Source of the DNA: Portulaca oleracea
Taxonomy: Eukaryota > Streptophyta > Magnoliopsida > Caryophyllales > Portulacaceae
Length of the DNA: 64,000 nucleotides
NCBI GenBank assembly: GCA_029582165.1
Contig: CM055869.1
Coordinates: 7,100,425-7,164,424, forward strand
Direction: 5' to 3'
Part shown: positions 1 through 19,989 of the stretch, one piece after another
Position numbering within the stretch: position 1 is the stretch's first letter
How the letters are laid out: every line of letters begins with the position of its first letter
Made by a program: the position numbers and the translations under genes
Notes under the pieces: generated by a model
Database searches by the model: none
Told to the model about the DNA's origin: nothing
The model's input: only the letters and a program-made list of their open reading frames with translations

Positions 1-556
1 AACACCTATATCAAAAGTTTAGGGTTTATGGTTTGCCAAACACTTTAATTTAATTAAATCTCTTATGTCATAAGTTAGGCCAAACACTTCAATAATTCTC
101 CAAAAATAGCTTTGGTGAAAACTGATTTTAAGAAGTAAAAACAGTTTTTTAGAAGTTAGGCCAAACATACACTATAACTCTTTTACTTTACTTCCCAAGC
201 TACCGAGACACACCCAAAATTAGTCTCCACACTCGTCAACCCAAAAAATAGACCCTTAGTTTTTTTAGTGAAAACAATTGACATTTGAAACACGTCATGT
301 TTATGAATATAGTTTCTTTTCATAAAACCATATTTGAACTTGCTAACTGTACAAAATTGAAGAAAAGATCAAAATTTATATTTGAGTCGTAATGACATGT
401 TTTGATTTTGCATGAGTCATAATTATAACACCGCAAATCGTTAGGGGCTGTTTTTTTCAATTTATAATAAGTATTAATTTATTATTCAGTATTCAACATT
501 GATTGACATTGTTCAATACTGATCAGTAGTAATCAACACTGATCAGCAATCATCAA
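1..556. other. Intergenic AT-rich DNA, no gene seen
   Basis: No coding region is supported. Two short direct copies of AAGTTAGGCCAAACA occur near 72 and 156, and may mark the edge of an older repeat. From about 480 to 556 there is a degenerate run of CAACAYTGAT-like units just before the target duplication of the next element. Confidence 0.5.
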
Positions 557-561
557 CACTA

Positions 562-793
562 TGTTATGTGGTTTAGTTAGTTGGGGTTGTTGGTGGTTTT
601 GGAGGGAATTGTAGTATAAATAGAGAAATGTACTGTCTCGTGGATAGGAATGAATACAATAACAATCAATTCTCATATCTCTCTCTCTAATCCCCATTTC
701 TTTCTCTATCTTTCTATTCTTTCTCTCAATATCTTTCTCTCTATTCTGTTTCCCATCTCAACCTTTGCTGTGTTCTTGAAGAACACTGCAACA
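562..793 (+). repeat. LTR copy 1 (plus)
   Basis: This 232-bp LTR begins TG and ends CA. It has a TATA-like stretch (GTATAAATAG near 614) and a pyrimidine-rich half. Near its 3' end is the perfect palindrome GTTCTTGAAGAAC. The tRNA-iMet primer site lies directly after it. Confidence 0.75.
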
Positions 794-794
794 T

Positions 795-806
795 TGGTAT
801 CAGAGC
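795..806 (+). promoter_or_regulatory. Primer binding site for initiator-Met tRNA
   Basis: TGGTATCAGAGC follows the plus LTR by one base. This is the standard plant retrotransposon minus-strand priming site. The sequence immediately after it (about 811-886) is not a normal internal region but an inverted copy of part of the same LTR. Confidence 0.8.
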
Positions 807-810
807 CAGG

Positions 811-886
811 TTGAGATGGGAAACAGAATAGAAAGAAAGATATTGAGAGAAAGAATAGAAAGATAGAGAAGGAAAGGGGGATTAGA
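811..886 (-). repeat. Partial inverted LTR copy forming a hairpin with LTR 1
   Basis: The purine-rich sequence matches the minus LTR copies at 2194-2425 and 2581-2812 and is the reverse complement of roughly 685-775. The two arms can fold into a hairpin of about 80 bp around the primer binding site. It is followed by 26 bases (898-923) that are a perfect inverted copy of 1005-1030. Confidence 0.6.
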
Positions 887-916
887 GAAATAATAGAAAG
901 AATCTACAAATGTGGT

Positions 917-2170
917 TTACTCAAAAATGGTAATGAGTTTAGGCAATTGTTGTGCCTTGGTGATCTTCACATCATGCTTCATACCTTTTAGCCAGTGTTG
1001 CTTGTGAGTAAACCACATTTGTAGATTCTTGAAATCCCAATGAACAATCCCCAATAAACTCAACCACTGTATTCCCAAGACTGGATCACAGTTTCCTAAG
1101 GGCAGTAGCATCATATCAGCCTTAAACATTTCCTCCTGTAACTTCCATTGGAAAGTTCTACAAGGGTATTGGCAACTCAGTTGTCTACCATCAGCTACTA
1201 CTGTGATAGTTTGTGTCTTAATTGGTTCTAGCACAGAGCCAAACTTCTCAGCCAAAGTAGTGCTCAAGAAATCTTTTAATCCTAGAACATCACCCCTGCC
1301 TTTCGACAAGGTAGTGCCATATGTGTCTGGTTCTTCTTCTCCTTTAGACTCAATCATATTGCTAGTAGACTTGGATCCTGGAATCACATTGGATACTTCC
1401 AACCCTACATCATCCTTCTCAAATTTACCTAGTTTTTCAGTACGAGTTCTTTTAGGCATTTCCTCGAGCAGCTTTTGTGCACCTTGTAGCTCTTTAGGTT
1501 CCTCAAATATCTTGCCATCCTCCAAGTTCACAGTACATTCAAGAAGATAGTAAAGAGGCACCAATGGTACCGTGGAACTTTGAGACTCATTCAACAAAGT
1601 TTTGGGGTAATCTAAAATTGGATTGGGCGAGGTCTCATGCCCTTCTTCAACCATTTCAGACCCGGCATCTTCAACCATTTCAGACTCGATATCGTTCTTA
1701 AATCTAGAGCGGATATCAATCATAAAATCTTCCCAAATGATATGTTCCCTAAACAAGCAGTAATTCTCAAACCACAATTGGGATTCCCCTTGCAAATACT
1801 TGGAAGCTAGCTCTACTTTTTGTTCCTCATGTATGTTGTAATGAGAGAAGTATTTTGCACACTTTTTAATCCAAAGTCTAGGATTTCTATCATCAAAAAC
1901 AGGAAACTCCTCCCTAAGGTTGAAGTGGATTGAATTCTTACCCCAATTGCAACCAGTGGCCTATGATTTAGAAAAACTGGGACTATTTGATGAAAAGGTA
2001 CTGGAAACCTTCAAATCCACTGGTGAACAATTGCTGAAGTGTTTTTCCTTTGCTGTGGAGTCCAATCGATCACCCACTTGATTGAACTTCTGGCAGTATT
2101 TCTCAAATTTCTGGTTATGTTCTTCCCACTTGTCCATCAAAGATTTGACCAACTCCTCCAAATTAGCCAT
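917..2170 (-). pseudogene. Ty3/gypsy gag-protease remnant
   Basis: Read on the minus strand, a start at 2170 gives MANLEELVKSLMDKWEEHNQ and a coiled segment. The frame is then broken between about 1961 and 1796, where gag-like residues such as RNPRLWIKKCAKYF can still be read. The frame is open again from 1795 to 917. This second part has the gag motif LQGESQLWFENY and then a degenerate retropepsin-like region with LLPLGNCDPVLGIQWL and HWDFKNLQMWF, typical of Ty3/gypsy polyproteins. Reverse transcriptase and integrase are absent. It belongs to the rearranged element at 562-2812 and is not a host gene. Confidence 0.75.
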
Positions 2171-2193
2171 TATCGCGATTTGCTGCCCAAAAT

Positions 2194-2425
2194 CGTTGCA
2201 GTGTTCTTCAAGAACACAGCAAAGGTTGAGATGGGAAACAGAATAGAAAGAAAGATATTGAGAGAAAGAATAGAAAGACAGAGAAGGAAAGGGGGATTAG
2301 AGAGAGAGATAGGAGAATTGATTGTTATTGTATTCATTCCCATCCATGAGACAGTACATTTCTCTATTTATACTACAATTCCCTCCAAAACCACCAACAA
2401 CCCCAACTAACTAAACACCATAACA
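2194..2425 (-). repeat. LTR copy 2 (minus)
   Basis: This is the same 232-bp LTR in reverse orientation. Its U5 end reads CG instead of CA on the minus strand, so that terminus has mutated. A polypurine tract (GTAAGGGGGAAGGAA on minus, about 2426-2440) precedes its U3 end, as expected for a 3' LTR. The gag remnant starts right after its U5 end without a recognisable primer site. Confidence 0.75.
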
Positions 2426-2580
2426 TTCCTTCCCCCTTACAAAAGCTTTGTCCTCAAAGCTACCTCCAAACTTGCCCCCTCCAGATTGCACACATTCAGA
2501 GCATGTGGACTCCTCCTGTAGTCAGCAGCTGCATGCCTTCTTGTCCCACCCCACCAAGTTGCTCCTCCTGGGTCAAAAAA
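2426..2580 (-). repeat. Residual internal 3' end with polypurine tract
   Basis: On the minus strand this reads as the end of a Ty3/gypsy internal region (TTTGAGGACAAAGCTTTTGT, then the polypurine tract). It is all that remains of the interior between LTR copies 2 and 3. Confidence 0.6.
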
Positions 2581-2812
2581 TGTTACAGTGTTCTTGGAAG
2601 AACACTGTAAATAGGGAAATTGAGAAACAGAATAGAGAGAAAGATATTGAGAGAAAGAATAGAAAGATAGAGAAGGAAAGGGGGATTAGAGAGAGATAGG
2701 AGAATTGATTGTTATTGTACTCATTCCTATCCATGAGACAGTACATTTCTCTATTTATACTACAATTCCCTCCAAAACCACCAACAACCCCAACTAACTA
2801 AACCCCATAACA
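2581..2812 (-). repeat. LTR copy 3 (minus)
   Basis: Third 232-bp copy with intact TG...CA ends on the minus strand. It forms the right terminus of the composite element and is followed by the target duplication CACTA (2813-2817). Confidence 0.75.
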
Positions 2813-2817
2813 CACTA

Positions 2818-5518
2818 TCACACCTAACATTTTTAATTTTTTAATATTTACGTGATTAATTGTTTTAATGAATAAATGAAATAAAACAGTGAACACTACA
2901 AATACAATTTATATATTCCTTATAATATATTACGCAAAATTAGAAAAATACAATAATGCGTAAAAGATGATAAAAATATTCTATAGCATTTGCTCTTGTA
3001 TAGGCAATGAAGAAAATAAAATAATATTTTTAGTATTTTTGTGATTGTTTGCATTTATTTGCAAAGACAATTATACATTACAAGTATTAGTCTCCATAGA
3101 TTATAAGTTGTTAATACATATCACATTTCTAGTAACTTAGCACTTCAAAGGCACCATGGCGAAAACATAAATGATTTATATTATAAGCTTCTATGCATGT
3201 TCACATGTTTCATGCATAGTTAACTCAAAGTTTAAGGTCCGTTAGATAGTATCCATAGAATATTCTTTGTTTGGAGCAATATTAAGGTAGCTCCCTATTA
3301 TAATAATGTTTCCTCATTTTCTTTAGGGTACGTAATTAGGTTATGAAATTCCCAACTCGGGGGTTATTGTTTATCACATTATTTCGAATTTCACATTTGA
3401 TTCATAACAACTCAACAATTGGGGGCAACACTCGTCAGCAGCTCAAGGTCAAATTAACATCAATTAAACTTAGGTTTTTTGTAATGTGTCGGTGGTTTGA
3501 GCGGCGATATATATAATAGAAGTGTATCTAAACAAAAACAACATGTACATCACAAAAAACTTTAGTTTAATTTACATTAATTCGATCTTGGGCCATTGAC
3601 AAATATCATCTTCAAAAATTGAACTGTTATGAGTCAAATATGAAATTTAAAATATTATAATGAACAACCTCCAAAATTGGAGATTTTAGAACCTGATAAT
3701 CCTTTCCCTTTTCCAAATACAATGGCAACTAGCTCCTTCAACCAAAAATTCACTTCGAAAAAAGTCATTTCTCAATGTAGCAGTGAAAGCTTCGCTTTAG
3801 CAAATTAACATTATTTTTAAGGACCTATTCAATCAAATTGCCTATAAAACAAAAACAGAGCAATAATCAACCACAATCAAATTAGAGTCCAAACATATCA
3901 AACACAAGGTTTTAAAAGGTCAATGAAGTAGTTTCTAACGTAACTCAATGGCTGTTTCAGGGCTTGGTAAATCTAATGTTTCAAATTAGAGTCCGAACTT
4001 ATCAAGTTGAAGTCATCGATCTTGTATCTTATTTGCGATGCAATGGTTTCGTTTGGCTGTAGTGCTTGCGAAAGTCCTTGCTATGTTATTTATATAGCAG
4101 TTTGGTTGTAACCTCTTTCTTTTGGTGGTGGAAGTTTGTTGTTTCGTTTACGATTTGCAGTATTTTATGGACCTTTAAGCCTTTTGACTATTAATAATAT
4201 TTTTTTTAAAAAAAAGCAGTGGTCAGTGGATGAAATGCTGCCCACGTTATGAGCTATGTTTGGATCAAATTTTGTGTCTTTTATTTTCATGTCTGAAATA
4301 TTTTTGATGTTGACATCTCATAGTATGCTTCTAAGTGATTTTTGGATCAAATTATGTTGACGTTTATTATTACTCCGTCCCCTTCTAAGTGATTTTTGGA
4401 GATGAAAAAAACTAAAAGTTTAAAAAATTATAGAATAGTTAATGAAAAATAATTAGATTTTTTAATTTAATTTAATTTTTAAAATTTATTTGATGAATGT
4501 TATAGATAAAATTAAAAAAATAGTAATTAAATATTATTAAATTAATAAAATGATAAATAATATGAAATTAAAAAATAGTTAAAAAAATCAAACATAATTA
4601 CTTCATCATTTCTATATTATCTGTCACTCTAACTAATTTTTTTCCCATAATATCTGTCACCTTATAATTTAAAAGATACATTAATTACTAATTTATCAAA
4701 TTAATTTTATTAATTACATCTTTTCCTTCAAATTTTTTATTCACCATTTTATTTACTTTATTCACATTTTCAAGAGTGTAGATTAATATAATGTGAAAAT
4801 TTTCTTTATTTTATTTTATAAATTGTAGCCAAAGTGATAAATAATTTGAGAAAAAGAGAGCATTATTCACACAATTTCTCCAATTGAATTGGGTTGTTTA
4901 CTGACGTGACACATCATCAATACACTGAAATTTGTTGGCCCTCTTTTGCTAAATGTATAACTGCTCCTATCCCAAGAAAAAAAGTTATAATTACTTTTTA
5001 GTCCAATCTATTTGATGTGGACATGTTGGTTTTTAAAGATAAGTTGGTGTTTAGTGCAAAATGATATCGACATAAAAAATTTCATGTAGTGGAAAATTTT
5101 TTAATTATAAAAAATATATTTCCCTTTTTAAAAGTAAAAATTAATATATATTAATCAAAATGACATATTATAATTGGTAATATATTCATTAAGATATAAT
5201 TTTTTTCAAAATTTGATATTTTTCAGAATAATATCTACAATAATTGGAATTTTTTTAACTAATAGGGTCTGTTTGGATCTAAAAAAACATAATAGAAAAA
5301 AAAACTCGTAGAAAAAAATTAGGAGGAAATTTTTTTTTTGAGTAAAGTAAATTTCTTTCTCTTGAATGGTTTAACTAAAATTTTGAAGGAAAAAAATGAT
5401 TTTCCATTCAACTTTCTTTTCCTTGTTTGGTTTGAGGAAAAATATATGTAAAAATAAAATTTGCATGAAAACTTGTAAATGTCAATCTTCATTTTTCTAG
5501 ATCATATGATGTGATTTG
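2818..5518. other. Intergenic AT-rich DNA with MITE relics
   Basis: No gene can be supported. Around 4600-4700 the words ATTATCTGTCAC and CCCATAATATCTGTCACCTT match, in reverse, the right half of the Stowaway-like MITE at 13806-14097, so a decayed copy lies here. The rest is low-complexity AT-rich sequence. Confidence 0.45.
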
Positions 5519-5593
5519 GAAGAGAGAGAGAGAAAGAGAGAGAGAGAGGAGAGTTAGAGAGAGAGAGCGCGAGAGAGAGAAAAAGAGTGACGA
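5519..5593. repeat. GA-rich microsatellite
   Basis: Nearly pure purine tract of GAGA units interrupted by TTAGAGAG and CGCGAGAG. It directly precedes the solo LTR target site. The same style of sequence resumes at 9740, so the LTR was inserted within a larger GA-rich tract. Confidence 0.8.
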
Positions 5594-5819
5594 TAGAGTG
5601 CTAGGGCACTACTAAAAACTTGCCATATTACGACCGATTGCGACAGAATTTGCGACGGAAATGTTCATCGCTCGGTCCTTATTAAATTAAATTACAGCTG
5701 AGTTGGCAAATAAAAATGGGCCTTGCGACGGACCTTGCGACGGAATAGTCCGTCGCTCGGCCCATTTTAAGAAAAAAACATCAAAAAGAGCCATCAGCGT
5801 AGGGGAACTTCTACTTAGC

Positions 5820-6150
5820 CCATTCAATTGCGCGTCCAACCTCCCCTCAAACCCTAACCTTTCCATTGTCTCTCTTTTTTGCACCCCGGCCAACCTCCAG
5901 CCGGCGACCCACCGTCACCTCCACAGCGATGCCCAAACCCACCGCCGTCCTAGACCGCTGCACTTCACGCATTCTCACTCTCCCAGTTACCTCAATGAGG
6001 CCAGTCCCAACGCCCCCGACCTCCGCCGCCACCGAACTTCGTCGACAAGATGACTACCTCGACGCACGACTCGTCGCCGTCGCGCTGCTTCCCGTTGCCA
6101 CTGCACTGTTGCCGTCATCCTGCTGTTGTCCACTGCCCAGATCTGTAATT
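5820..6150 (+). other. GC-rich, exon-like segment inside the CACTA element (possible captured host exon)
   Basis: This stretch is far richer in G+C than its surroundings. It resembles a leader plus first exon: ATG codons near 5866 and 5929, Pro/Ala/Arg/Ser-rich open frames to 6177, then AGATCT followed by GTAATTTC, a plausible donor. The following kilobases are T-rich and intron-like. I recognise no protein family. Capture of a host gene fragment is inference from composition. Confidence 0.4.
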
Positions 6151-8544
6151 TCTCAATTTACCTTGTTCAATTTTTGATTTGCAAATTTAGTTCTTGGATT
6201 TTGATTTGATTAATTGCAAAATCAAGATTTGTGTGACTGTTTGGGTGCATGGTTTATAATTTAGCAAAGAAACTGTTGGATTTGTCAAAGGATACCGATT
6301 TGCATGAAGTTGCAAGAAACGGTTGGCTTATTTGGTGTCTTTGCTTTGTTTAACCTTTTTCATCCCTGCTGTTTACTTTCATTGACCTTTGATTTGCTTT
6401 AGTTTATTCTATCACCATTTTACTTCAGTTCTTAGCTTTGTTTAATAAACAAGGTGGAAATTTGCTGGAAAATTCATTTTAGGTTTGATTAGATAAATAC
6501 ATATTTGGAGTGGAATCTAAAATCTGAATTTTGAATATGGCGATGAATCAATAACTTAAAAACTATAACTTGGGTGGATTAACTGGAAAAAAGACAGCAT
6601 CTTAGTAATTATTGTCGTCCTACATAGTTGTCCCCTCCCTTTACACATATAAAATGGGAAATGAGAAAGAAAAGGACATGGCATATTGTTTTATCATTAT
6701 TTAGTTTCTATGAAGGACTTGTTTGCTTGAAGGGGCCAAGTAAGGGGTTTGATCATGCATGGTGCAACCCTGAGTTGGGATTGATTTGTTATTTCTCATG
6801 ATTCAGGCAAGCAATGGGTTTGATCATGTATGACATGCTACTGGTTGCTTTAACTGCGTTTAGTTTACACAGGCAAAATTGATGTTTTATATTCCAACTG
6901 AGGCATTTTGTGTGCTTGTAATAACTTGCTTTAACCGCATTTAGTTTACACTGGTTTGATCATGTAATAACATGGTACTTGCCACCCACTGAGGCATTTT
7001 GTGTGCAATATTTTGATCATTTTCCTCCTTTCGAAATTCCATTCTATTTGTTGGTGGTGCTGATTTCCAACTCCGAGGGCAACATTCTAGTTGAATGATC
7101 AAATATTTTACCCCGTTCAAAATTCCATTCTTCCCCCCCCCCCCATTTCTTTCTGAATATTTTGATTGCTATTTTAGTATTTTGCCCATTTGTCAATCTT
7201 CTCATTTTCGATTTTCTTTCATTCCCCTTGTTCACAGATCTCATCTGTTTATCGGAATCTCTATTGGCCGTTGTTCAAATTTTTGTTAGCTTCTGCTTGT
7301 GCATTGAATCTCAACAAAATTCTGCCAATTTTTCGAATTAGGAGGATTTTTGGCCCCTTGATCTGTGTTGGGCTTGATCATTTTCTAGATGGGTATTGGG
7401 TTTGTTTGTGATTGCTTCATTCATTTGTTTGTGGGTTTGCTCTAAATCTGTGTTGTTCATGAAGTAATGGAAATGAGGAAATTATGTGTTTTCTTTGATA
7501 CAATATGATTGAGCAAAGACTGTTTGATTTGAATCTCCTAGGCTCCCTTTTATAAATCATTTTTCTAGTATTTGTTGAAAGTACATGTGATTGGGGTATG
7601 TAGGAGTAAGCTTGTTTTGAAAGACTAGAGTGGAAGAATTAAAGAAGTATGTTAATTACTTTTCAACTCCCTGTATACTGTTTTGAATAGCTGCCAAACA
7701 TGGGTGCAATTCTTGCTACTGTTTATTGAGATGTTGTGGATGTTTGATCCATGTTGCTACTGCTGTGCATCATGCTCAATTGAGGTATTTTTGGTTATTA
7801 CTTGATGTATATTGGAGTAGTAGCAGTGATGGGAGTCATTGGAAGATCTATTGAAGAGTATTTGCAGCAATAAAAAAAAAAGAAAAAAAATAGAAATTTC
7901 TTGATCAAACTTGATGATCTACTGACCCGCCATGATAATGCATTTGATATCAGGTCATTTTGCTGGTTTTTTGTGTTCTTTGCTGAGTGTAAAGAGTTTG
8001 AATGGGTTGGGAGTTAATTGGGGTTAATTGAGGGTCATTTGAGAGAAGTTTAGTTGTGCTCTTGCAGCTTTTGTTCTGCTAATTTGGGGTCTGTTCTTAG
8101 AGGATTTTATTATAGGTTTGGGACTCTAGAGAATGTGGACATCGTGTAAGAAGGGTTGGTGAAAGTTTTAGTAGGATTAGAGGCTAAAATCCAGCAACAT
8201 TTTTCTGCCTGTTTGTCTGTTTGATTTGGTATGTTTTGCTTCTGTCTTGGGATCCTTTGGTAGTTCTTTTTGGTGTATATTTGGTGTGGGAATATTGAAA
8301 ATTGTTTGAGAGTTATTTGGATTCAATTTGGAGAGTACTAAGAGACATTTTTGAGTAATGTTTGTGCTAAGTACACTGCGTATTGTATTTCTTTTGTTGT
8401 TGTGTGTATGTTGTTGCGAGAACCTGCTATTGGCTCTCTTGCTGCTATCCCACATAATGCAGAGCAAGACAACCTTTTTTCCAGCGCTGGATTGCTATGT
8501 GCTGCTGCTGAAACTTCCGGTCCTACATTGAAAAAATTGTGCAA

Positions 8545-8715
8545 GCCTTGTTCCAGTGCCGGAAGCTGAAAACGAGCTCCAGAATTCAGCTTTCAATGTC
8601 GAAAGGTGAAAACGAGATCCAGAATTCAGCGTTCAGTGCCAGGAGCTGAAGACAGCGCCATACATCAGCTTCAAGTGCCAGAAGCAAAAATTCCAGCGCC
8701 AGAATTCCATTTCCA
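8545..8715. repeat. Degenerate tandem repeat in the CACTA element
   Basis: Units of about 50 bases built on GAAAACGAGNTCCAGAATTC and CAGTGCCRGRAGCTGAA recur three to four times with decay. It lies just upstream of the right subterminal region and encodes no recognisable protein. Confidence 0.55.
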
Positions 8716-9739
8716 ACATTATATACAGTTCGCCTATGTTTGGTTTTTCAATTAAATGTTACTGGGACAGTGGGACTTATGCTTTTTCCTTTAAATTTAC
8801 TTAGTATAGTCAAATTAAGTAAATTTATGAATGACTAGTACTTGTATTTTTATTTACTTATTCAAATAGAAGTGCTTCAAATTTATGTGTGTGCATATAT
8901 ATATATATATTCCATCTCCTACCGTTTGTTTTCCTCCAATTTAATTTGTAATTATATATAATACAACTTTTATAATTACTAATTAAATTGTAGCAAAACA
9001 CACTGTAGGAGACTTTTTTAAAAAAAATTCTTTGCGACGGAATTTCCCGTCGCAACAATTTATTATTATTTTTAATTTTTTGTGAGGCAGTGCGACGGAA
9101 CCGAATTCCGTCGCAAGGTCCGTCGCAAGGTTCGTCGCAAAGGCCTTGCGACGAGCCAAAATGCGACGGAAAAAATTCCGTCGGAAGGTCCGTCGCTTGG
9201 TCCAAAAATTTCGTCGCAATATGACAAGTTTTTAGTAGTGGAGATTTTAGTAAGAGCAGAATTGATCAGCGGAAGCGAAAATAAGAAGATGACTACTGGG
9301 TATTGAGAAAAATAAATGCAAGAACAAAGGGGACAAAGATTTAACGTGGAAACCCAAATCGGGGAAAAACCACGGGCGTCACAAGCACAAACGAATCCAC
9401 TATTAGTAGAGAGTACAACGAACGATCTCACACCGAGATCAACACCAAGAGAGTAGAACAACCCACACAAACTCTCACAATTACTCTTACCAATGGGAAT
9501 ACGAAAACTACTGAATTTTTGGGATGATTACAAAAGATGGAGAAGACTCCCTTTTATAGGGAGGACACACCTAAAACCCTAACCCTAACTTGACTCTTAC
9601 TCCAATTAGATTTAGAATCTAATACAATTAGGAAATCCAACATGATAAGGAAACCTAAATAATATCCTAATACAATTAGGAAATAAATAATTGCGGAATC
9701 AAGAGACTGGGTAATTTTGAGCCACTTTCTAACATAGAG

Positions 9740-9859
9740 TTAGAGAGAGAAAGAAGAGACAGTTAGAGAGAGAGAGAGAAGAGCATTAGAGAGATAGAGA
9801 TAGAGAAAGAGAGAATCCAAAGAGCCGCGAAAGAAGAAGGAGAGAAAGAAGAGAAAGTT

Positions 9860-9898
<39 letters not shown>

Positions 9899-9940
9899 AA
9901 GAGAGAATCCAGAAAGCCGCGAAAGATGAAGGAGAGAAAG
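9740..9940. repeat. GA-rich tract with tandemly duplicated block
   Basis: Purine-rich sequence. A block of roughly 90 bases that includes AGATAGAGATAGAGAAAGAG, then AATCC and GCCGCGAAAGA, occurs twice in tandem (about 9765-9850 and 9858-9940). It continues the GA-rich tract found left of the solo LTR. Confidence 0.7.
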
Positions 9941-10720
9941 ATTGAATTTTAGATCTAAAAATTTTCCCTTTCTTTACAACTTTAATACGAATAATTAGTC
10001 GTACTAATTATTTCAGCTACAGTGGTTTTTATATGACTCAAAGGTTTTAATACGAATAATTAGTTGTACTAAAACCTTTGAGTCATATAAAAAAAAACTT
10101 ATCTATTTACAACTTTATATAAAATATTTTTACAAAAAATTTATATTATATATTTATCAATTCAATTATCTTCCTAGACAATATTCATTCTTTTTGTTGG
10201 GATGTCCTAATTAGATGCTTACACCTCACAATTACCCAAAAAATAGTCCCCCAGTTTTTAATATTTCCAGATTTTATTTTGAATTTGAAAATTGATTTTA
10301 TAAAAGCATTATTTCTGAATTTAAATATAACAAAACCAACATCATTGACATCTTCCTTTAATAATTTATTAATAATATTATTGATATATATGGGAAATGA
10401 GGGGAGTATCCAATTTCAGAGATGGGGGTAGGTAGTATGGATGGATTTGAAAGCTGTACAAGTTACAACAAGCTGTACAGTCCACACAGCTTCCTATCCC
10501 ATTACTATTGACCATTGACATAGACATATTATATAGTAATTTAATAATCCTGACACTTGTAAATTTCATTTATTTTAATATTTTATATACATTTATTTTA
10601 ATATTATTTATTTATTTTATATACATACACACTGGTAAAGCTAGATGCTATCTGTGGTGATTCAGATATCTTTAGACAAATCTGGAGTGGCCCAAACTTT
10701 GTAATCCTTTTTCCTCACTC
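9941..10720. other. Upstream region of GH1-A with a perfect hairpin
   Basis: No gene is seen. At about 10026-10092 two 24-base arms (TTTTTATATGACTCAAAGG plus TTTTA, and its reverse complement) flank a loop of about 19 bases that is itself partly palindromic. This may be a tiny foldback element. TATA-like words at 10583 and 10617 precede the GH1-A start but cannot be assigned as promoter with certainty. Confidence 0.45.
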
Positions 10721-19851
<9,131 letters not shown>

Positions 19852-19989
19852 AGTACTTTTGAGTATTTTGTAAATGATATGCTACTATATTAGCATTATT
19901 TATTGCATTACTGGTTCAACCTTTCTTTGAATTATTCAAAGCGGCGAGCTTGATTTTTTTAAAAAATAAAAGTTCATCAATAAAAACGA

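Larger units (their letters stand above)
562..2812. mobile_element. LTR retroelement with end LTRs in inverted orientation
   Basis: The unit starts TGTTATG and ends CATAACA, and is flanked on both sides by the 5-bp duplication CACTA (557-561 and 2813-2817). It therefore looks like one insertion. It carries three 232-bp LTR copies: 562-793 on plus, 2194-2425 on minus and 2581-2812 on minus. A normal element has both LTRs in the same direction, so this one is rearranged. A primer binding site complementary to initiator-Met tRNA follows the plus LTR (795-806). A minus-strand polypurine tract (about 2426-2440) abuts the 2194-2425 LTR. A minus-strand Ty3/gypsy gag-protease remnant fills the interior. 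About 155 bp (2426-2580) between the two minus LTRs is the 3' end of an internal region, showing that most of pol is deleted. Confidence 0.75.
5607..9240. mobile_element. Non-autonomous CACTA (En/Spm-type) DNA transposon
   Basis: The left end is CACTACTAAAAACTTGCCAT and the right end is its near-perfect inverted repeat (AAGTTTTTAGTAGTG at 9226-9240). Further matching bases give a terminal inverted repeat of about 28 bp. Both subterminal zones are full of TGCGACGGA words in direct and inverted orientation (5637-5760 and 9030-9215), the binding-site arrangement typical of CACTA elements. The flanking 3-bp duplication is imperfect (GGG left, GAG right). No transposase-like protein is readable inside, so it would depend on a transposase supplied elsewhere. 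It sits inside the solo LTR 5599-9734. Confidence 0.85.
5599..9734 (-). mobile_element. Solo LTR interrupted by a CACTA transposon
   Basis: TG at 5599 and CA at 9733-9734 are flanked by identical 5-bp sequences TAGAG (5594-5598 and 9735-9739). Removing the CACTA element at 5607-9240 leaves an LTR of about 502 bp (5599-5606 plus 9241-9734). On the minus strand it has a TATA-like CTATAAAAGG, a leader and a pyrimidine-rich end, so its transcription direction is minus. No internal region is present, which fits a solo LTR left by recombination. The family is likely Ty1/copia from style only. Confidence 0.7.

Noticed and set aside
557..561. CACTA word at the left of the first element as a CACTA transposon end
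   Set aside because: It is repeated in direct, not inverted, orientation at 2813-2817 and flanks TG...CA LTR ends, so it is a 5-bp target duplication that happens to spell CACTA.
773..787. GTTCTTGAAGAAC palindrome as a heat-shock element
   Set aside because: The word fits a minimal inverted GAA/TTC pair, but only one unit pair is present and it lies in the downstream U5 side of the LTR, not upstream of the TATA-like box. Not enough for a call.
8177..8569. Overlapping frames on both strands within the CACTA element (8177-8569)
   Set aside because: They are short, mutually antisense, lack any recognised motif and partly overlap the degenerate tandem repeat; likely chance frames.
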